Positions 1 to 8,081 of a stretch of DNA of 64,000 nt are shown here, in pieces (positions within the stretch are counted from its first letter, which is position 1; the number at the start of each line of letters is the position of its first letter). Both the position numbers and the translations under genes were made by a program. This DNA comes from Georgenia wutianyii (GTDB lineage Bacteria; Actinomycetota; Actinomycetes; Actinomycetales; Actinomycetaceae), in NCBI RefSeq assembly GCF_006349365.1, contig NZ_CP040899.1, positions 3,224,001-3,288,000 of the forward strand, given 5' to 3'. The notes beneath the pieces were generated by a model that did not search any database, was not told where the DNA came from, and worked only from the letters and a program-made list of their open reading frames with translations.

Positions 1-181
1 TGTCATGTGCGCGTCAAAGTCTCACAGAACGAGACGCGACCCGTTCATCTCGTCGTCACCTGGCGGCAACCTGGCCGCCGGGCGGCAGAATCGCGGAACG
101 ACGTGCACCCCGCGCGGTTGACCGCGATCATGGGCGTGCACGAGACCACGAGAGGCGCTTCGGCGCGGAGAAGAGGATCGC

Positions 182-652
182 GTGAGTACCCAGGCACCGC
201 ACGACTCCGGGCGGCCTCCAGAGGGCTTCAGCACGCCGGCGGGGGCACCCCGCTCCGGCCCGGCCGCGGCACGCCCCACGATGGGCGAGCTCGTCGCCCG
301 GGTGTCCGAGCAGTTCTCCCGCATCCTGCGCGGGGAGATCGAGCTCATCCAGGTCAAGCTGGCCGACAAGGCGAAGCACGTCGGCGTCGGCGCCGGCTTC
401 TTCGCCGTCGCCGGGCTCCTCGCCCTCTACGCCCTCGGCGTGCTCATCACGGCCGCCGTGCTCGGGCTGGCCGTCGCCCTGCCCGCCTGGCTCTCGGCCC
501 TCATCGTCGGGGTCGTCCTGCTCATCATCGCCGCGGTCGCCGCCCTCATCGGGAAGAAGAAGGTCCAGGAGGGCCAGGCACCGTCGGCCGAGGAGACCAA
601 GGCCAACCTCAAGGCCGACGTGGACGCGGTGAAGAAGGGGATCCAGTCATGA
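182..652 (+). CDS. Phage-holin-family membrane protein (Actinobacterial Holin-X type)
   Basis: 156 aa, GTG start preceded by a purine-rich GGAG...GAGGA ribosome site. A Pro/Ala-rich, probably disordered N-terminus (residues 1-33) is followed by an amphipathic stretch (35-65) and two hydrophobic segments (about 70-97 and 102-124) ending in Lys-Lys-Lys. The rest is a charged cytosolic tail. This layout matches the small actinobacterial Holin-X/YqjE-like family, which is a housekeeping envelope family despite its name; no lysis genes are nearby. Its stop overlaps the start of the DUF3618 gene (ATGA), so the two are translationally coupled. The exact role is unknown. Confidence 0.8.
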   Translation: MSTQAPHDSGRPPEGFSTPAGAPRSGPAAARPTMGELVARVSEQFSRILRGEIELIQVKLADKAKHVGVGAGFFAVAGLLALYALGVLITAAVLGLAVALPAWLSALIVGVVLLIIAAVAALIGKKKVQEGQAPSAEETKANLKADVDAVKKGIQS

Positions 653-939
653 GCGAGAAGCGCACTCCCGAGCAGATCGAGGCGGACCTCGTCCGCACCC
701 GCGAGGAGCTCGCCTCCTCGGTGGACGAGCTGAGCACCATGCTCGACCCCCGCGTACAGCTGAAGGAGGCGAAGGAGAACATCTCCTCCGCCGCGAAGAA
801 CGCGGTCGACGACGTCACCGCCAAGGCAGGCTCGGTCCTCGACCGCGTGAAGGCGGGCGACCCCAAGGTCATCGGGATCCTCGGCGCAGGGGCGGCCGCC
901 GTCGCGGCAGTCATCGCCCTCGCCGCCCGCAGGTCCTGA
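649..939 (+). CDS. DUF3618 family protein
   Basis: 96 aa. The N-terminus, with the pattern RTPEQIEADLVRTREELASS (residues about 4-23), is the hallmark of DUF3618. An amphipathic helical middle follows, then one C-terminal hydrophobic segment (about 75-93) ending in Ala-Arg-Arg-Ser. DUF3618 proteins normally sit beside Holin-X proteins in actinobacteria, as here, with a 4-base overlap. Together they look like a small membrane-associated pair of unknown function. The ATG at 649 is chosen because of the coupling; an in-frame upstream extension is the shadow of the preceding gene. Confidence 0.85.
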   Translation: MSEKRTPEQIEADLVRTREELASSVDELSTMLDPRVQLKEAKENISSAAKNAVDDVTAKAGSVLDRVKAGDPKVIGILGAGAAAVAAVIALAARRS

Positions 940-967
940 CCCGCGACGACGGCGACGCCGGCCGGGC

Positions 968-1186
968 CTACCGGACGGCGTCCGTCGTCATGCCCGCGCC
1001 CAGGCCGTTGGCGACGAGCAGCTCGTCGACCTCGCTGCGGCGGTAGCGGCGGTGCCCGCCGAGGGTCCGGACCGCCGTGAGCTTCCCCGCGTTGGCCCAA
1101 CGCGTGACCGTCTTGGGGTCGACGCGGAAGCGGGCGGCGACCTCGCCGGGGGTCAGCAGTGTCTCCTCGCGGTAGTTCTCGTTCAT
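968..1186 (-). CDS. bldC: BldC-type MerR-like transcriptional regulator
   Basis: 72 aa. The core (residues about 10-60) carries LLTPGEVAARFRVDPKTVTR, WANAGKLTAVRTLGGHRRYR and an acidic recognition tail: a single MerR-like winged helix without an effector domain. This is the layout of BldC, which in Streptomyces binds direct repeats cooperatively and times development. The ATG at 1186 is preferred over the longer ORF because GAGGTG lies 5 nt upstream and length then matches the family (about 70 aa). It is divergent from DUF3073, and the bldC-DUF3073-purM-purF order resembles that in Streptomyces. In a probably non-sporulating organism the targets are unknown. Confidence 0.9.
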   Translation of the reverse strand: MNENYREETLLTPGEVAARFRVDPKTVTRWANAGKLTAVRTLGGHRRYRRSEVDELLVANGLGAGMTTDAVR

Positions 1187-1455
1187 GGTGCACCTCAGAT
1201 CCGTCGCTCGCGTCCGGGCGCTGCCCGACGCGCTTTTCAGCACCGTAACTCGTGCGAATCGGGCGAAACGCGGACGATGGTCCCAAGGTGCCTTTAGCGG
1301 GCGCGGCTAGCCAGTGAGAGGCCGCACGTCGGCGTAGATGGTCGAACCGCCCGTTGACCATGTACCGTGGGGCACACGAACCATGACCACAGCACTGGGG
1401 CCGCACTGACCTTGTCGGTGCCTGCCCCTCTTCTACGTTGGAGGGGGTCGACGCC

Positions 1456-1650
1456 ATGGGGCGCGGCCGTCAGAAGGCCAAGCAGACGAAGGTCGCCCGT
1501 AGGCTGAAGTACTACAGCCCGGAGACCGACTACCGTGCGCTCGAACGCGAGCTCACGGCGCAGGCCACCCATTCTGGGCACACGGACAACTACTACGAGG
1601 TCCCCTCCGCAGAGGACGACGACGACGACTGGAGCACCCGCTCCGGCTGA
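1456..1650 (+). CDS. DUF3073 family protein
   Basis: 64 aa, starting MGRGRQKAKQTKVARRLKYY, the signature of actinobacterial DUF3073. A basic N-terminal half (Arg/Lys-rich, nucleic-acid-binding in character) is followed by an acidic tail with a run of five Asp. ATG 1456 has GGAGGGGG 8 nt upstream; the in-frame ATG at 1438 has none. A possible promoter, TTGTCG (1412) and TACGTT (1434) with 16-nt spacing, lies just upstream. The gene converges on purM. Function is unknown; its constant position beside purM suggests a housekeeping role. Confidence 0.88.
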   Translation: MGRGRQKAKQTKVARRLKYYSPETDYRALERELTAQATHSGHTDNYYEVPSAEDDDDDWSTRSG

Positions 1651-1728
1651 GACTCGTCTCTGCCTCTCTCGACGCCGCCGCCCACCCGGACGGCGGCGTG
1701 GTGCTGGACGGAGCGGACGCACGCTCAC

Positions 1729-1768
1729 GCGCGCCCGCCCGGCCCTCGCCGGGGCCGGGCGGGCGTGC
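1729..1768. terminator. Strong GC hairpin between convergent DUF3073 and purM
   Basis: GCGCCCGCCCGGCCC (1731-1745) pairs with GGGCCGGGCGGGCG (1752-1765), a stem of about 14 bp with a short loop. A smaller hairpin, ACGCCGCCG/CGGCGGCGT (1672-1680 with 1691-1699), lies just before it. There is no clear T-run, as is common for high-GC terminators. The position between two converging genes fits bidirectional termination. Confidence 0.6.
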
Positions 1769-1823
1769 GCACGTGCGGCGCCGGCCACCCGCGAGGGCAG
1801 GACGGCGCCGGCGCGGGTGAGCG

Positions 1824-2930
1824 CTACACGCAGTAGGAGCCGTGCAGCCGCACGGCTCCTCCGCGCATGCCCTTGGTGCCGGTGACGACGTCCTCGTCCT
1901 GGTCGGTGAGACGCGTGACCGTCCCGAGCTCCCACGCCCCGACCCCGGCGGCCTGCGCGGTCGCCACCGCGCGGGCGGCGGCGTCGGGCGTGAGCACGGC
2001 GACCATGCCGACGCCGAGGTTGAGGGTCTGCTCGAGGTCGGCCCAGTCGACCGGGCCGAGCCGGCGGACGAGGTCGAAGACCGCCGGGACCTGCCACGAG
2101 CCGCGCTCGACGTGCCCGACCAGACCCGCGGGCAGCACGCGGGCGAGGTTGGCCGCCAGCCCGCCCCCGGTGACGTGGGACAGCGCGTGCAGCCCGTCGT
2201 CCTCGGCGAGCTCAAGGCACAGCCGCGTGTACAGGCGGGTGGGCTCCAGGAGCTCCTCGCCCACCGTGCGCCCGAGCTCGGCGACCTCGCGGTCCAGGCT
2301 CCAGCCGCTGACGTCCAGCACCCGCCGCACGAGGGAGTAGCCGTTGGCGTGCAGCCCGGAGGAGGCGAGGGCGAGGAGGACGTCACCCTCGGCGACCCGG
2401 TCCGGGCCGAGCACGCGGTCGGCCTCGACGACGCCGGTGGCCGCGCCCGCGACGTCGTACTCCTCGGGCCCGAGCAGCCCCGGGTGCTCGGCGGTCTCCC
2501 CGCCGACCAGCGCCGTGCCGGTGAGCGCGCACGCCTCGGCGATGCCCCGGACGATGTCGGCGATCCGCTCCGGGACCACCCGACCGCACGCGATGTAGTC
2601 GGTCATGACGAGCGGGCGCGCCCCCACGACGACGATGTCGTCGACGACCATGCCGACGAGGTCGTGCCCGATGGTGTCGTGCTTGTCCATCGCCTGGGCG
2701 ATGGCGACCTTCGTGCCGACGCCGTCGGTCGACGTCGCGAGGAGCGGACGGCGGTACTCACGCAGCGCCGAGGCGTCGTACAGGCCGGCGAACCCGCCGG
2801 CGCCGCCGAGCACCTCCGGTCCGTGGGTGGCGCGCAGCGCCCCCTTCATGAGCTCGACGGCGCGGTCCCCCGCCTCCGTGTCGACGCCTGCCGCGGCGTA
2901 GCTGATCGGGGTACGGGGCTCGGTGCTCAC
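1824..2930 (-). CDS. purM: Phosphoribosylformylglycinamidine cyclo-ligase
   Basis: 368 aa. It converts FGAM plus ATP to AIR, the fifth step of de novo purine synthesis. The N-terminal half contains STDGVGTK and DLVGMVVDDIVVVGARPL (ATP and phosphate binding); the middle has LVGGETAEHPG and SSGLHANGYSLVRRVL, and LSHVTGGGLAANLARVLP lies in the C-terminal half, all PurM signatures. The GTG at 2930 is chosen because it overlaps the purF stop (GTGA), so it is translationally coupled as the second gene of a purF-purM operon. Length is normal for the family. A large hairpin follows it. Confidence 0.97.
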   Translation of the reverse strand: MSTEPRTPISYAAAGVDTEAGDRAVELMKGALRATHGPEVLGGAGGFAGLYDASALREYRRPLLATSTDGVGTKVAIAQAMDKHDTIGHDLVGMVVDDIVVVGARPLVMTDYIACGRVVPERIADIVRGIAEACALTGTALVGGETAEHPGLLGPEEYDVAGAATGVVEADRVLGPDRVAEGDVLLALASSGLHANGYSLVRRVLDVSGWSLDREVAELGRTVGEELLEPTRLYTRLCLELAEDDGLHALSHVTGGGLAANLARVLPAGLVGHVERGSWQVPAVFDLVRRLGPVDWADLEQTLNLGVGMVAVLTPDAAARAVATAQAAGVGAWELGTVTRLTDQDEDVVTGTKGMRGGAVRLHGSYCV

Positions 2931-4450
2931 TGCGCTCCAGCGATGGTCAGGGTCGGCGAGGGACGGTGCGGGAGGACGTGGTAGCTGCCCCGGTGGCTCT
3001 CGGCGGGCTCCGTCGTCTCCTCCACGGGCACGGGGTAGCGCCCGGTGAAGCAGGCGGTGCACAGGCGCTCCTCGGGGACCGCGGTGGCCTCGATCATCCC
3101 CTCGGGGGAGATGTAGCCGAGGCTGTCCGCGTCGAGCGAGGCCCGGATCTCCTCGGTGCTCATGCCGTTGGCGATGAGCTCGGCGCGGGTGGCGAAGTCG
3201 ATGCCGTAGAAGCAGGGCCACTTGACCGGCGGGGAGGAGATGCGCACGTGGATCTCCGCGGCACCGGCCTCACGCAGCATCCGCACGAGCGCGCGCTGGG
3301 TGTTGCCGCGGACGATCGAGTCGTCGACGACGACGAGCCGCTTGCCCGCGATGACCTCACGCAGCGGGTTGAGCTTGAGCTTGATGCCCAGCTGGCGGAT
3401 CGTGTCGGTCGGCTGGATGAACGTGCGCCCGACGTAGGCGTTCTTCACCAGCCCCTGGGCGAACGGGATCCCCGACGCCTGGGCGTAGCCGATGGCCGCG
3501 GGCGTCCCGGAGTCCGGCGTCGGGATGACGAGGTCCGCCTCCACCGGGTGCTCCCGGGCCAGGACCCGGCCCATCTCACTGCGGGCCGCGTTGACCGAGC
3601 GACCGGCGATCTGGGTGTCCGGCCGGGCCAGGTAGACGTACTCGAAGACGCACCCGCGCGGCTCCGGGCGGGCGAAGTGCCGGGTGCGCAGTCCGTCCTC
3701 GTCGATGATGAGGAGCTCGCCGGGCTCGACCTCGCGGACGAACGTCGCGCCGACGATGTCGAGCGCCGCCGTCTCCGAGGCGACCGCCCAGCCACGCTGC
3801 AGCCGGCCCAGGACGAGGGGGCGGATGCCGTGGGCGTCGCGGGCCGCGTACAGCGAGTGCTCGTCCATGAAGACGAGGGAGAAGGCGCCCTGGAGCATCG
3901 GCAGGACGTCCATCGCCGTGTCCTCCAGGGAGCGCACCGGCTCACCCGGGGTACCCGCGAGGAGCGCGGTGATGACGGCCGTGTCGGTCGAGCTGCCGCG
4001 GCCGAGCTCGCCGCTGAGGTCGGCGCCGGACCGGCGGCGCACCTCCTCCATGAGGGAGCGGGTGTTCGTGAGGTTGCCGTTGTGGCCGAGCGCGACCGTG
4101 CCGGCCCCCGCCGGCCCCAGGGTGGGCTGCGCGTTCTCCCACGCGCTCGCGCCCGTCGTCGCGTAGCGCACGTGGCCCACCGCGATGTGGCCCTGGAGCG
4201 CCGAGAGCGTCTGGTCGTCGAAGACCTGGGAGACCAGGCCCATGTCCTTGTAGACGCGGAGCTGCTCGCCGTTGCTCGTCGCGATGCCCGCCGACTCCTG
4301 GCCGCGGTGCTGCAGGGCGTAGATGCCGAAGTAGGTGAGCCGGGCGACCTCCTCACCCGGCGCCCAGACGCCGAAGACACCGCACTCGTCCTGGGGGCCC
4401 TTGTCCCCGGGGAGCAGGTCGTGGCTCAGCCGTCCGTCTCCACGTCGCAC
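2927..4450 (-). CDS. purF: Amidophosphoribosyltransferase
   Basis: 507 aa from the GTG at 4450. It makes phosphoribosylamine from PRPP and glutamine, the committed purine step. After a short propeptide the mature N-terminal Cys (C23, in DECGVFGVW) is the glutaminase nucleophile. HRGQESAGIA and GHNGNLTN follow in the Ntn-hydrolase domain. The PRPP loop is VVVDDSIVRGNTQRALV, and Cys residues in PPVKWPCFYG and ERLCTACF are the probable [4Fe-4S] ligands of the Bacillus-type enzyme. The start is uncertain: GTG 4450 gives the usual propeptide length, while ATG 4468 adds six residues; neither has a good ribosome site. Confidence 0.95.
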   Translation of the reverse strand: MRRGDGRLSHDLLPGDKGPQDECGVFGVWAPGEEVARLTYFGIYALQHRGQESAGIATSNGEQLRVYKDMGLVSQVFDDQTLSALQGHIAVGHVRYATTGASAWENAQPTLGPAGAGTVALGHNGNLTNTRSLMEEVRRRSGADLSGELGRGSSTDTAVITALLAGTPGEPVRSLEDTAMDVLPMLQGAFSLVFMDEHSLYAARDAHGIRPLVLGRLQRGWAVASETAALDIVGATFVREVEPGELLIIDEDGLRTRHFARPEPRGCVFEYVYLARPDTQIAGRSVNAARSEMGRVLAREHPVEADLVIPTPDSGTPAAIGYAQASGIPFAQGLVKNAYVGRTFIQPTDTIRQLGIKLKLNPLREVIAGKRLVVVDDSIVRGNTQRALVRMLREAGAAEIHVRISSPPVKWPCFYGIDFATRAELIANGMSTEEIRASLDADSLGYISPEGMIEATAVPEERLCTACFTGRYPVPVEETTEPAESHRGSYHVLPHRPSPTLTIAGAQ

Positions 4451-4491
4451 GAGGGAATGGTCCCACATCCACGCGCGCGGGGCGGGTCGCG

Positions 4492-5937
4492 TCAGCCTGG
4501 TGAGAAACGGACCGTCCTGGTCGGCACGTCGACCTCGGTCAGCCGCACCGTGATCTCCTCCCCGAGCGGCAGCCCGGCGGCCTCCACCCGGGCCTCGACG
4601 GCCGGGTCGGCGAGGACGACGCGCGCGCCGTCGTCGTCCACGTCGACGACCACGCCCCGGAAGGTCTGCCCCAGGTGCGGCTCGAGGACCAGCGCCTCGA
4701 CGGCGTCGACGGCGCCCCGCTCGTAGCGGCCGGCGCGCTGGGTGGCGCGGGCCATCGCCCTGGGCAGGCTCGGCAGCGCCTCGAGGACCCAGGCCGGCAC
4801 CGGCTCGCCCGCGCACGCGGCGCGGCACACCTCGAGGCCGAAGCGGTCGACGAGCCGGCGCAGCGGCGCGGTGACGTGGGCGTACCGCGCGGCGAGCGCG
4901 GCGTGCCGGAGGTCCTCCTCGTCCTGCGGCTCGCCCTCGCCCGCGCCGAGGACGGCGTAGTCGGCGCCGCGGAAGAGGGTCGTCGCCTGGTTGAGGAAGG
5001 CGGCGTGGCTGGGCCGCGCGGAGTCGAGGGTCGGCAGGAGGTCGGGGTAGGCGTCGTCGGCGGGCCAGTCGATGCCGAGCGCGCGGGCCGTGCGGCGCAG
5101 GCGCGCGAGGTCGCGCGGGTCGGCGGGCGGCAGCGTGCGCAGGATGCCGACGCCGGCGTCCGTCATGATCCCGGCGGCGACGATCCCGGTGAGCAGCGAG
5201 ACCTGGGCGTTCCACTCCTCCACCGGGAGAGTGGCGCGGAACGTCAGCGCGTAGCCGCCGTCCCGATCGACGATGTCCTGCTCGGGGATCTCGAGGGACA
5301 CACCGCCGCGCTCACGCTCGCGGGCCAGCCGCAGCTCACCGACCCGGCGCAGGAGGGCCGGCAGCGCGTCGGGGACGCCAGGGTCGGTGGCGCCGTCGGC
5401 GACGGCCTGGACCTGCTCGTAGGTCAGCTGGGCGCGGCTGCGGACGAGCGCGCGGCGGACCGTCGCCTCCCGGACCTCGCCCGCGTCGTCCAGGGCGATG
5501 CGCCACAGGTAGGAGGGGCGATCCTGGCCGGGGAGCAGGCTCGCCGCGCCCGCGCTCAGCGTCTCGGGGTGCAGCGGCAGCGAGCCCGTCGGTCCGTAGA
5601 CGGTGACGCCGCGAGCGCGGACCGCCTCGTCGAGGGCGCCGCCGGGCGTGACGAAGGAGGCGACGTCGGCGATGGCGTAGTGGACGACGAGGCCCTCACC
5701 GTCCTCCTCCAGGTGCACCGCCTGGTCGAGGTCGCGGGAGCCGGGCGGGTCGATGGTGACGAGCGGCAGGTCACGGGCGTCGGGAAGGTCCGGGAGCGGA
5801 CGGGCGGCGGCGTCAGCGGCCTCGGCGAGGGCCGCGGGCGGGAACTCGACGGGGATGTCGAGCTCGCCGCGCAGGGAGTCGAGGGCGGCGGCGACCCTGG
5901 CCGGCGGGGCGGGCAGGTGCAGGACTCGGGTCGGCAC
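4492..5937 (-). CDS. RNB-domain (RNase II family) ribonuclease
   Basis: 481 aa, GTG start. An RNB catalytic domain covers most of the protein: VTIDPPGSRDLDQAVHLE (residues about 60-77) holds the acidic metal-binding cluster, followed by VHYAIADVASFVTPGGALD, YGPTGSLPLHPETLS and a C-terminal HVTAPLRRLVDRFG block typical of RNase II/R. There is no N-terminal cold-shock domain; the last 70 residues resemble a minimal S1-like barrel. This is the short actinobacterial RNB enzyme, expected to degrade single-stranded RNA 3'-5'. It lies 24-41 bp upstream of purF on the same strand and may be cotranscribed with it. Confidence 0.88.
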   Translation of the reverse strand: MPTRVLHLPAPPARVAAALDSLRGELDIPVEFPPAALAEAADAAARPLPDLPDARDLPLVTIDPPGSRDLDQAVHLEEDGEGLVVHYAIADVASFVTPGGALDEAVRARGVTVYGPTGSLPLHPETLSAGAASLLPGQDRPSYLWRIALDDAGEVREATVRRALVRSRAQLTYEQVQAVADGATDPGVPDALPALLRRVGELRLARERERGGVSLEIPEQDIVDRDGGYALTFRATLPVEEWNAQVSLLTGIVAAGIMTDAGVGILRTLPPADPRDLARLRRTARALGIDWPADDAYPDLLPTLDSARPSHAAFLNQATTLFRGADYAVLGAGEGEPQDEEDLRHAALAARYAHVTAPLRRLVDRFGLEVCRAACAGEPVPAWVLEALPSLPRAMARATQRAGRYERGAVDAVEALVLEPHLGQTFRGVVVDVDDDGARVVLADPAVEARVEAAGLPLGEEITVRLTEVDVPTRTVRFSPG

Positions 5938-5944
5938 GCCCCGC

Positions 5945-6340
5945 TCACCCCTGCCGGGTGCGGCGCAGTGAGCGGCGGTCGGCGACCAGGGCCCAGGTGA
6001 GGCCGGCGAAGACGCCGGCTGTGCCGAGGGCGAGGAGGAGGACGAGGAAGAGCGCGCCGCGGGAGATCTCCAGGCCGTCCGGCACGAGGGCCAGCACGAG
6101 GGACAGCAGTGCCCCGACGAGGAAACCGACGATCCCGAACCGGCCGTAGCGCGGGGCGCGCCGGACGCGGCTGTGGTCGGCGACGTCCGCGACGCGAGCG
6201 ACGGGGGCGTCGGCGGCCGGCTGCGGCTCGCGTGGCGGGACGCGGTGCTGGCCGTTGCGGGACCCGCCGCTCGTGGACTCGGCCGAGCGGCCGGGCTGCT
6301 CTGCCTCGCCGGGACCGTGCTCAGGACTGGGCGTGCTCAC
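5945..6340 (-). CDS. Small two-helix membrane protein, unknown function
   Basis: 131 aa. A disordered, charged N-terminal half (residues 1-65) precedes two hydrophobic segments (about 70-91 and 98-121) and a basic tail, SLRRTRQG. GTG 6340 is supported by a TAGATT box exactly 7 nt upstream, the spacing of a leaderless actinobacterial promoter; a TTG at 6349 would lie inside that box. It ends 8 bp before the ribonuclease start, so the two probably form an operon. I do not recognise a specific family. Confidence 0.7.
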   Translation of the reverse strand: MSTPSPEHGPGEAEQPGRSAESTSGGSRNGQHRVPPREPQPAADAPVARVADVADHSRVRRAPRYGRFGIVGFLVGALLSLVLALVPDGLEISRGALFLVLLLALGTAGVFAGLTWALVADRRSLRRTRQG

Positions 6341-6411
6341 CCGCCCCAATCTACCCGCCCCACCTCCCCCCGCCCGGCGCCCCCCTCTCCCTCCCCGCCC
6401 GCCTCCCCCGC

Positions 6412-6645
6412 CGACAGCCGACTTCCGCGCGACAGCGGAGTTGTGTGCGAGAGCCGACTTCCGCGCGAGAGCCGACTTGTGCGCGAGAGCCGACTTCCGC
6501 GCGAGAGCCGACTTCCGCGCGAGAGCGGACTTGTGCGCGAGAGCCGACTTCCGCGCGAGAGCGGAGTTGTGCGCGAGAGCCGACTTCCGCGCGAGAGCCG
6601 ACTTCCGCGCGAGAGCCGACTTCCGCGCGAGGGCCGATGTCCGCG
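6412..6645 (+). repeat. 18-bp tandem repeat array 1 (13 units, forward)
   Basis: Thirteen head-to-tail 18-bp units, typified by CGAGAGCCGACTTCCGCG. Variation is confined to a few positions (GAC/GAG at 3-5, GCC/GCG, GAC/GAG, CCG/GTG). The outer (left) side is preceded by a C-rich tract (about 6350-6411). The inner end runs into CCGCGGACTCA (6641-6651) only 8 nt from the stop codon of the sterol-carrier gene. Being a multiple of 3, the unit keeps several frames open, producing spurious Arg-Glu-Ser-Arg-Leu-Pro ORFs. The array fills most of the 313-bp gap here; nothing else was seen in that gap apart from the TAGATT box at its edge. Confidence 0.95.
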
Positions 6646-6653
6646 GACTCAGG

Positions 6654-7028
6654 TCAGCGCGTGATCAGCGGCAGGACGCTGGAGAGGTCGGCTCGGATGC
6701 CCGACGCGACGACGGCGCCGCTCCTGACCGCGTCGTCCCAGGTCAGACGGCCGGTCGCGAGGCGCAGCCACGTGTCCATGTCCGTCTCGACGACGTTGGG
6801 TGGCGTGCCCCGCGTGTGGCGCGGCCCGGCGATCGCCTGGACCGCGGCCGCAGGCGGGACCCGGACCTCGACGGAGTTCCCCGGCGAGCTCACCGCCAGC
6901 TCCTCGAGGGTGAACCGCACAGCAGTGCGTACGACGGCGGACGGCACCTCCGCGCCGTCGTCGTCCGCGTCGCGCCACTGACGTAGCGCAGCCATTCCCT
7001 CGGCGGGGTCGATCCGTCGTCGTGCCAC
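6654..7028 (-). CDS. Sterol-carrier-family protein (bacterial SCP-like)
   Basis: 124 aa from GTG 7028. The start is fixed by TACCGT exactly 6 nt upstream, a leaderless arrangement. [17 protein letters not shown] opens the protein, and [23 protein letters not shown] and [24 protein letters not shown] blocks ([12 protein letters not shown] at about 90-101) match the short actinobacterial SCP2-like family, which may bind a lipid or other hydrophobic ligand. In other actinobacteria the family is often found near purF/purM, so the gene is probably native here. It is unusual in being enclosed by inverted 18-bp arrays on both sides. Its biochemical role is not known. Confidence 0.78.
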   Translation of the reverse strand: MARRRIDPAEGMAALRQWRDADDDGAEVPSAVVRTAVRFTLEELAVSSPGNSVEVRVPPAAAVQAIAGPRHTRGTPPNVVETDMDTWLRLATGRLTWDDAVRSGAVVASGIRADLSSVLPLITR

Positions 7029-7116
7029 GGGTCCACGGTAGCGAGATCGCGGGGTGCCGCCCGTTTCGGCGGGGCCGCCCACTCCACCTCGGGTGGAGGG
7101 GAGTCGGACGTCGACC

Positions 7117-7242
7117 GCTGCGGACCCGCTCTCGGGCAGAAGTCGGCTCTCGCGCGGAAGTCGGCTCTCGGGCGGAAGTCGGCTCTCGGGCGGAAGTCGG
7201 CTCTCGCGCGGAAGTCGGCTCTCGGGCGGAAGTCGGCTGTCG
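7117..7242 (-). repeat. 18-bp tandem repeat array 2 (6 units plus one degenerate, reverse)
   Basis: Six units of the type CGCGGAAGTCGGCTCTCG (7135-7242), the reverse complement of array 1 units, plus a degenerate unit at 7117-7134. The terminal unit on the outer (right) side has the GACAGCCGACTTCC variant when read on the minus strand, as does the first unit of array 1. The array lies upstream of the sterol-carrier gene, 88 nt from its start codon, and leaves that gene's own -10 box intact. Confidence 0.93.
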
Positions 7243-7246
7243 GCGA

Positions 7247-7314
7247 GGGGGGAGTGGGGCAGTGGGGTCAGGGGGCAGCGTGATCAGGGGTCAGGGGGTC
7301 AGGGGTGGGTGGGG
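7247..7314 (+). other. G-run tract with two potential G-quadruplexes
   Basis: Runs of four to six G at 7247-7252, 7256-7259, 7264-7267 and 7271-7275, then 7287-7290, 7294-7298, 7302-7305 and 7311-7314, with loops of 3-5 nt. Both groups fit a G4 pattern on the plus strand. The tract borders repeat array 2 and runs into the 3' end of cutC, whose last codons it encodes. Confidence 0.6.
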
Positions 7315-8021
7315 TGGAGGGCGGCGGCTGCGGCGGCGACGGTGGCGGGGTCGGTGACGTCGTAGCCGGCGGGGCCGCCCCCGGGGCCCGCTGGACCGGC
7401 GTCCGAGACCCGGCGCCGGGCGGACAGGTGGACGGCGTCGACGCCCGCGGCGAGGAGGTCGGGCACGTGGGCGGGCAGCACTCCCCCGCCCGCCATGACC
7501 TCGAGCGCGCCGTCGGCGGCAGCGACCGTGCGGGCGATCGTCGCGGCTCCCCCCACGGCGATCGGCGCACCGCCGGAGGTGAGGACGCGGGTGAACCCGA
7601 GCCGGACGAGGGTGGGGACGGCGGCTGCCGGGTCGGGCAGGACGTCGACGCACCGGTGGGCGGTCACCTCCCGCCCCTCGGCGGCGTCGCGCAGCGCCTC
7701 CAGGGCGTGCTTGTCGAGGGAGCCGTCGGCGGTGAGCGCCCCGACGACGACGCCGGCGACGCCCGCGTCCACCAGCGCCTCGATGTCGCGGACCATGAGG
7801 GACACCTCGGTCGCGGAGTAGCGGAAACCCCCGGCGCGCGGCCGGACGAGCACGTGGACCGGCAGCCCGACGGCGACGACGGCCTCGACCATCGCGATGC
7901 TCGGGGTCAGCCCGCCGACGTCGAGCGCGGAGCACAGCTCGACGCGGTCCGCGCCCGCCTCCCGGGCGGCGAGCGCCCCTGCGGGGTCCTGGACGGCGAT
8001 CTCCAGCTGTACCGAGGTCAT
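7299..8021 (-). CDS. cutC: CutC family protein (copper homeostasis protein homologue)
   Basis: 240 aa from ATG 8021. A TIM-barrel protein: LEIAVQDPAGALAAREAGAD and RVELCSALDVGGLTPS at the N-terminus, HVLVRPRAGGFRYS, GVVVGALTADGSLD, THRCVD-like VTAHRCVDVLPDP, and RVLTSGGAPIAVGG are the family blocks. CutC was named for copper tolerance in E. coli, but its biochemical function is unclear. The C-terminal 15 residues are encoded in the G-rich tract next to array 2. It stands alone on the minus strand. Confidence 0.9.
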   Translation of the reverse strand: MTSVQLEIAVQDPAGALAAREAGADRVELCSALDVGGLTPSIAMVEAVVAVGLPVHVLVRPRAGGFRYSATEVSLMVRDIEALVDAGVAGVVVGALTADGSLDKHALEALRDAAEGREVTAHRCVDVLPDPAAAVPTLVRLGFTRVLTSGGAPIAVGGAATIARTVAAADGALEVMAGGGVLPAHVPDLLAAGVDAVHLSARRRVSDAGPAGPGGGPAGYDVTDPATVAAAAAALHPTHP

Positions 8022-8081
8022 GCCCCTACCTTCGCGCACCGGCCGGGCTGCCCGCCTCCGGCACGCGGGTCGGCGCGCGGG

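Noticed and set aside
1..181. RNA gene or promoter at the left edge
   Set aside because: No cloverleaf, no clear -35/-10 pair; I see only a GC-rich stretch and the ribosome site of the first gene.
6109..6986. Long plus-strand ORFs rich in Arg-Glu-Ser-Arg-Leu-Pro or Ala-Arg-Glu repeats
   Set aside because: They are translations of the 18-bp array in open frames (18 is a multiple of 3) joined to the antisense of the sterol-carrier gene; no ribosome site or family supports them.
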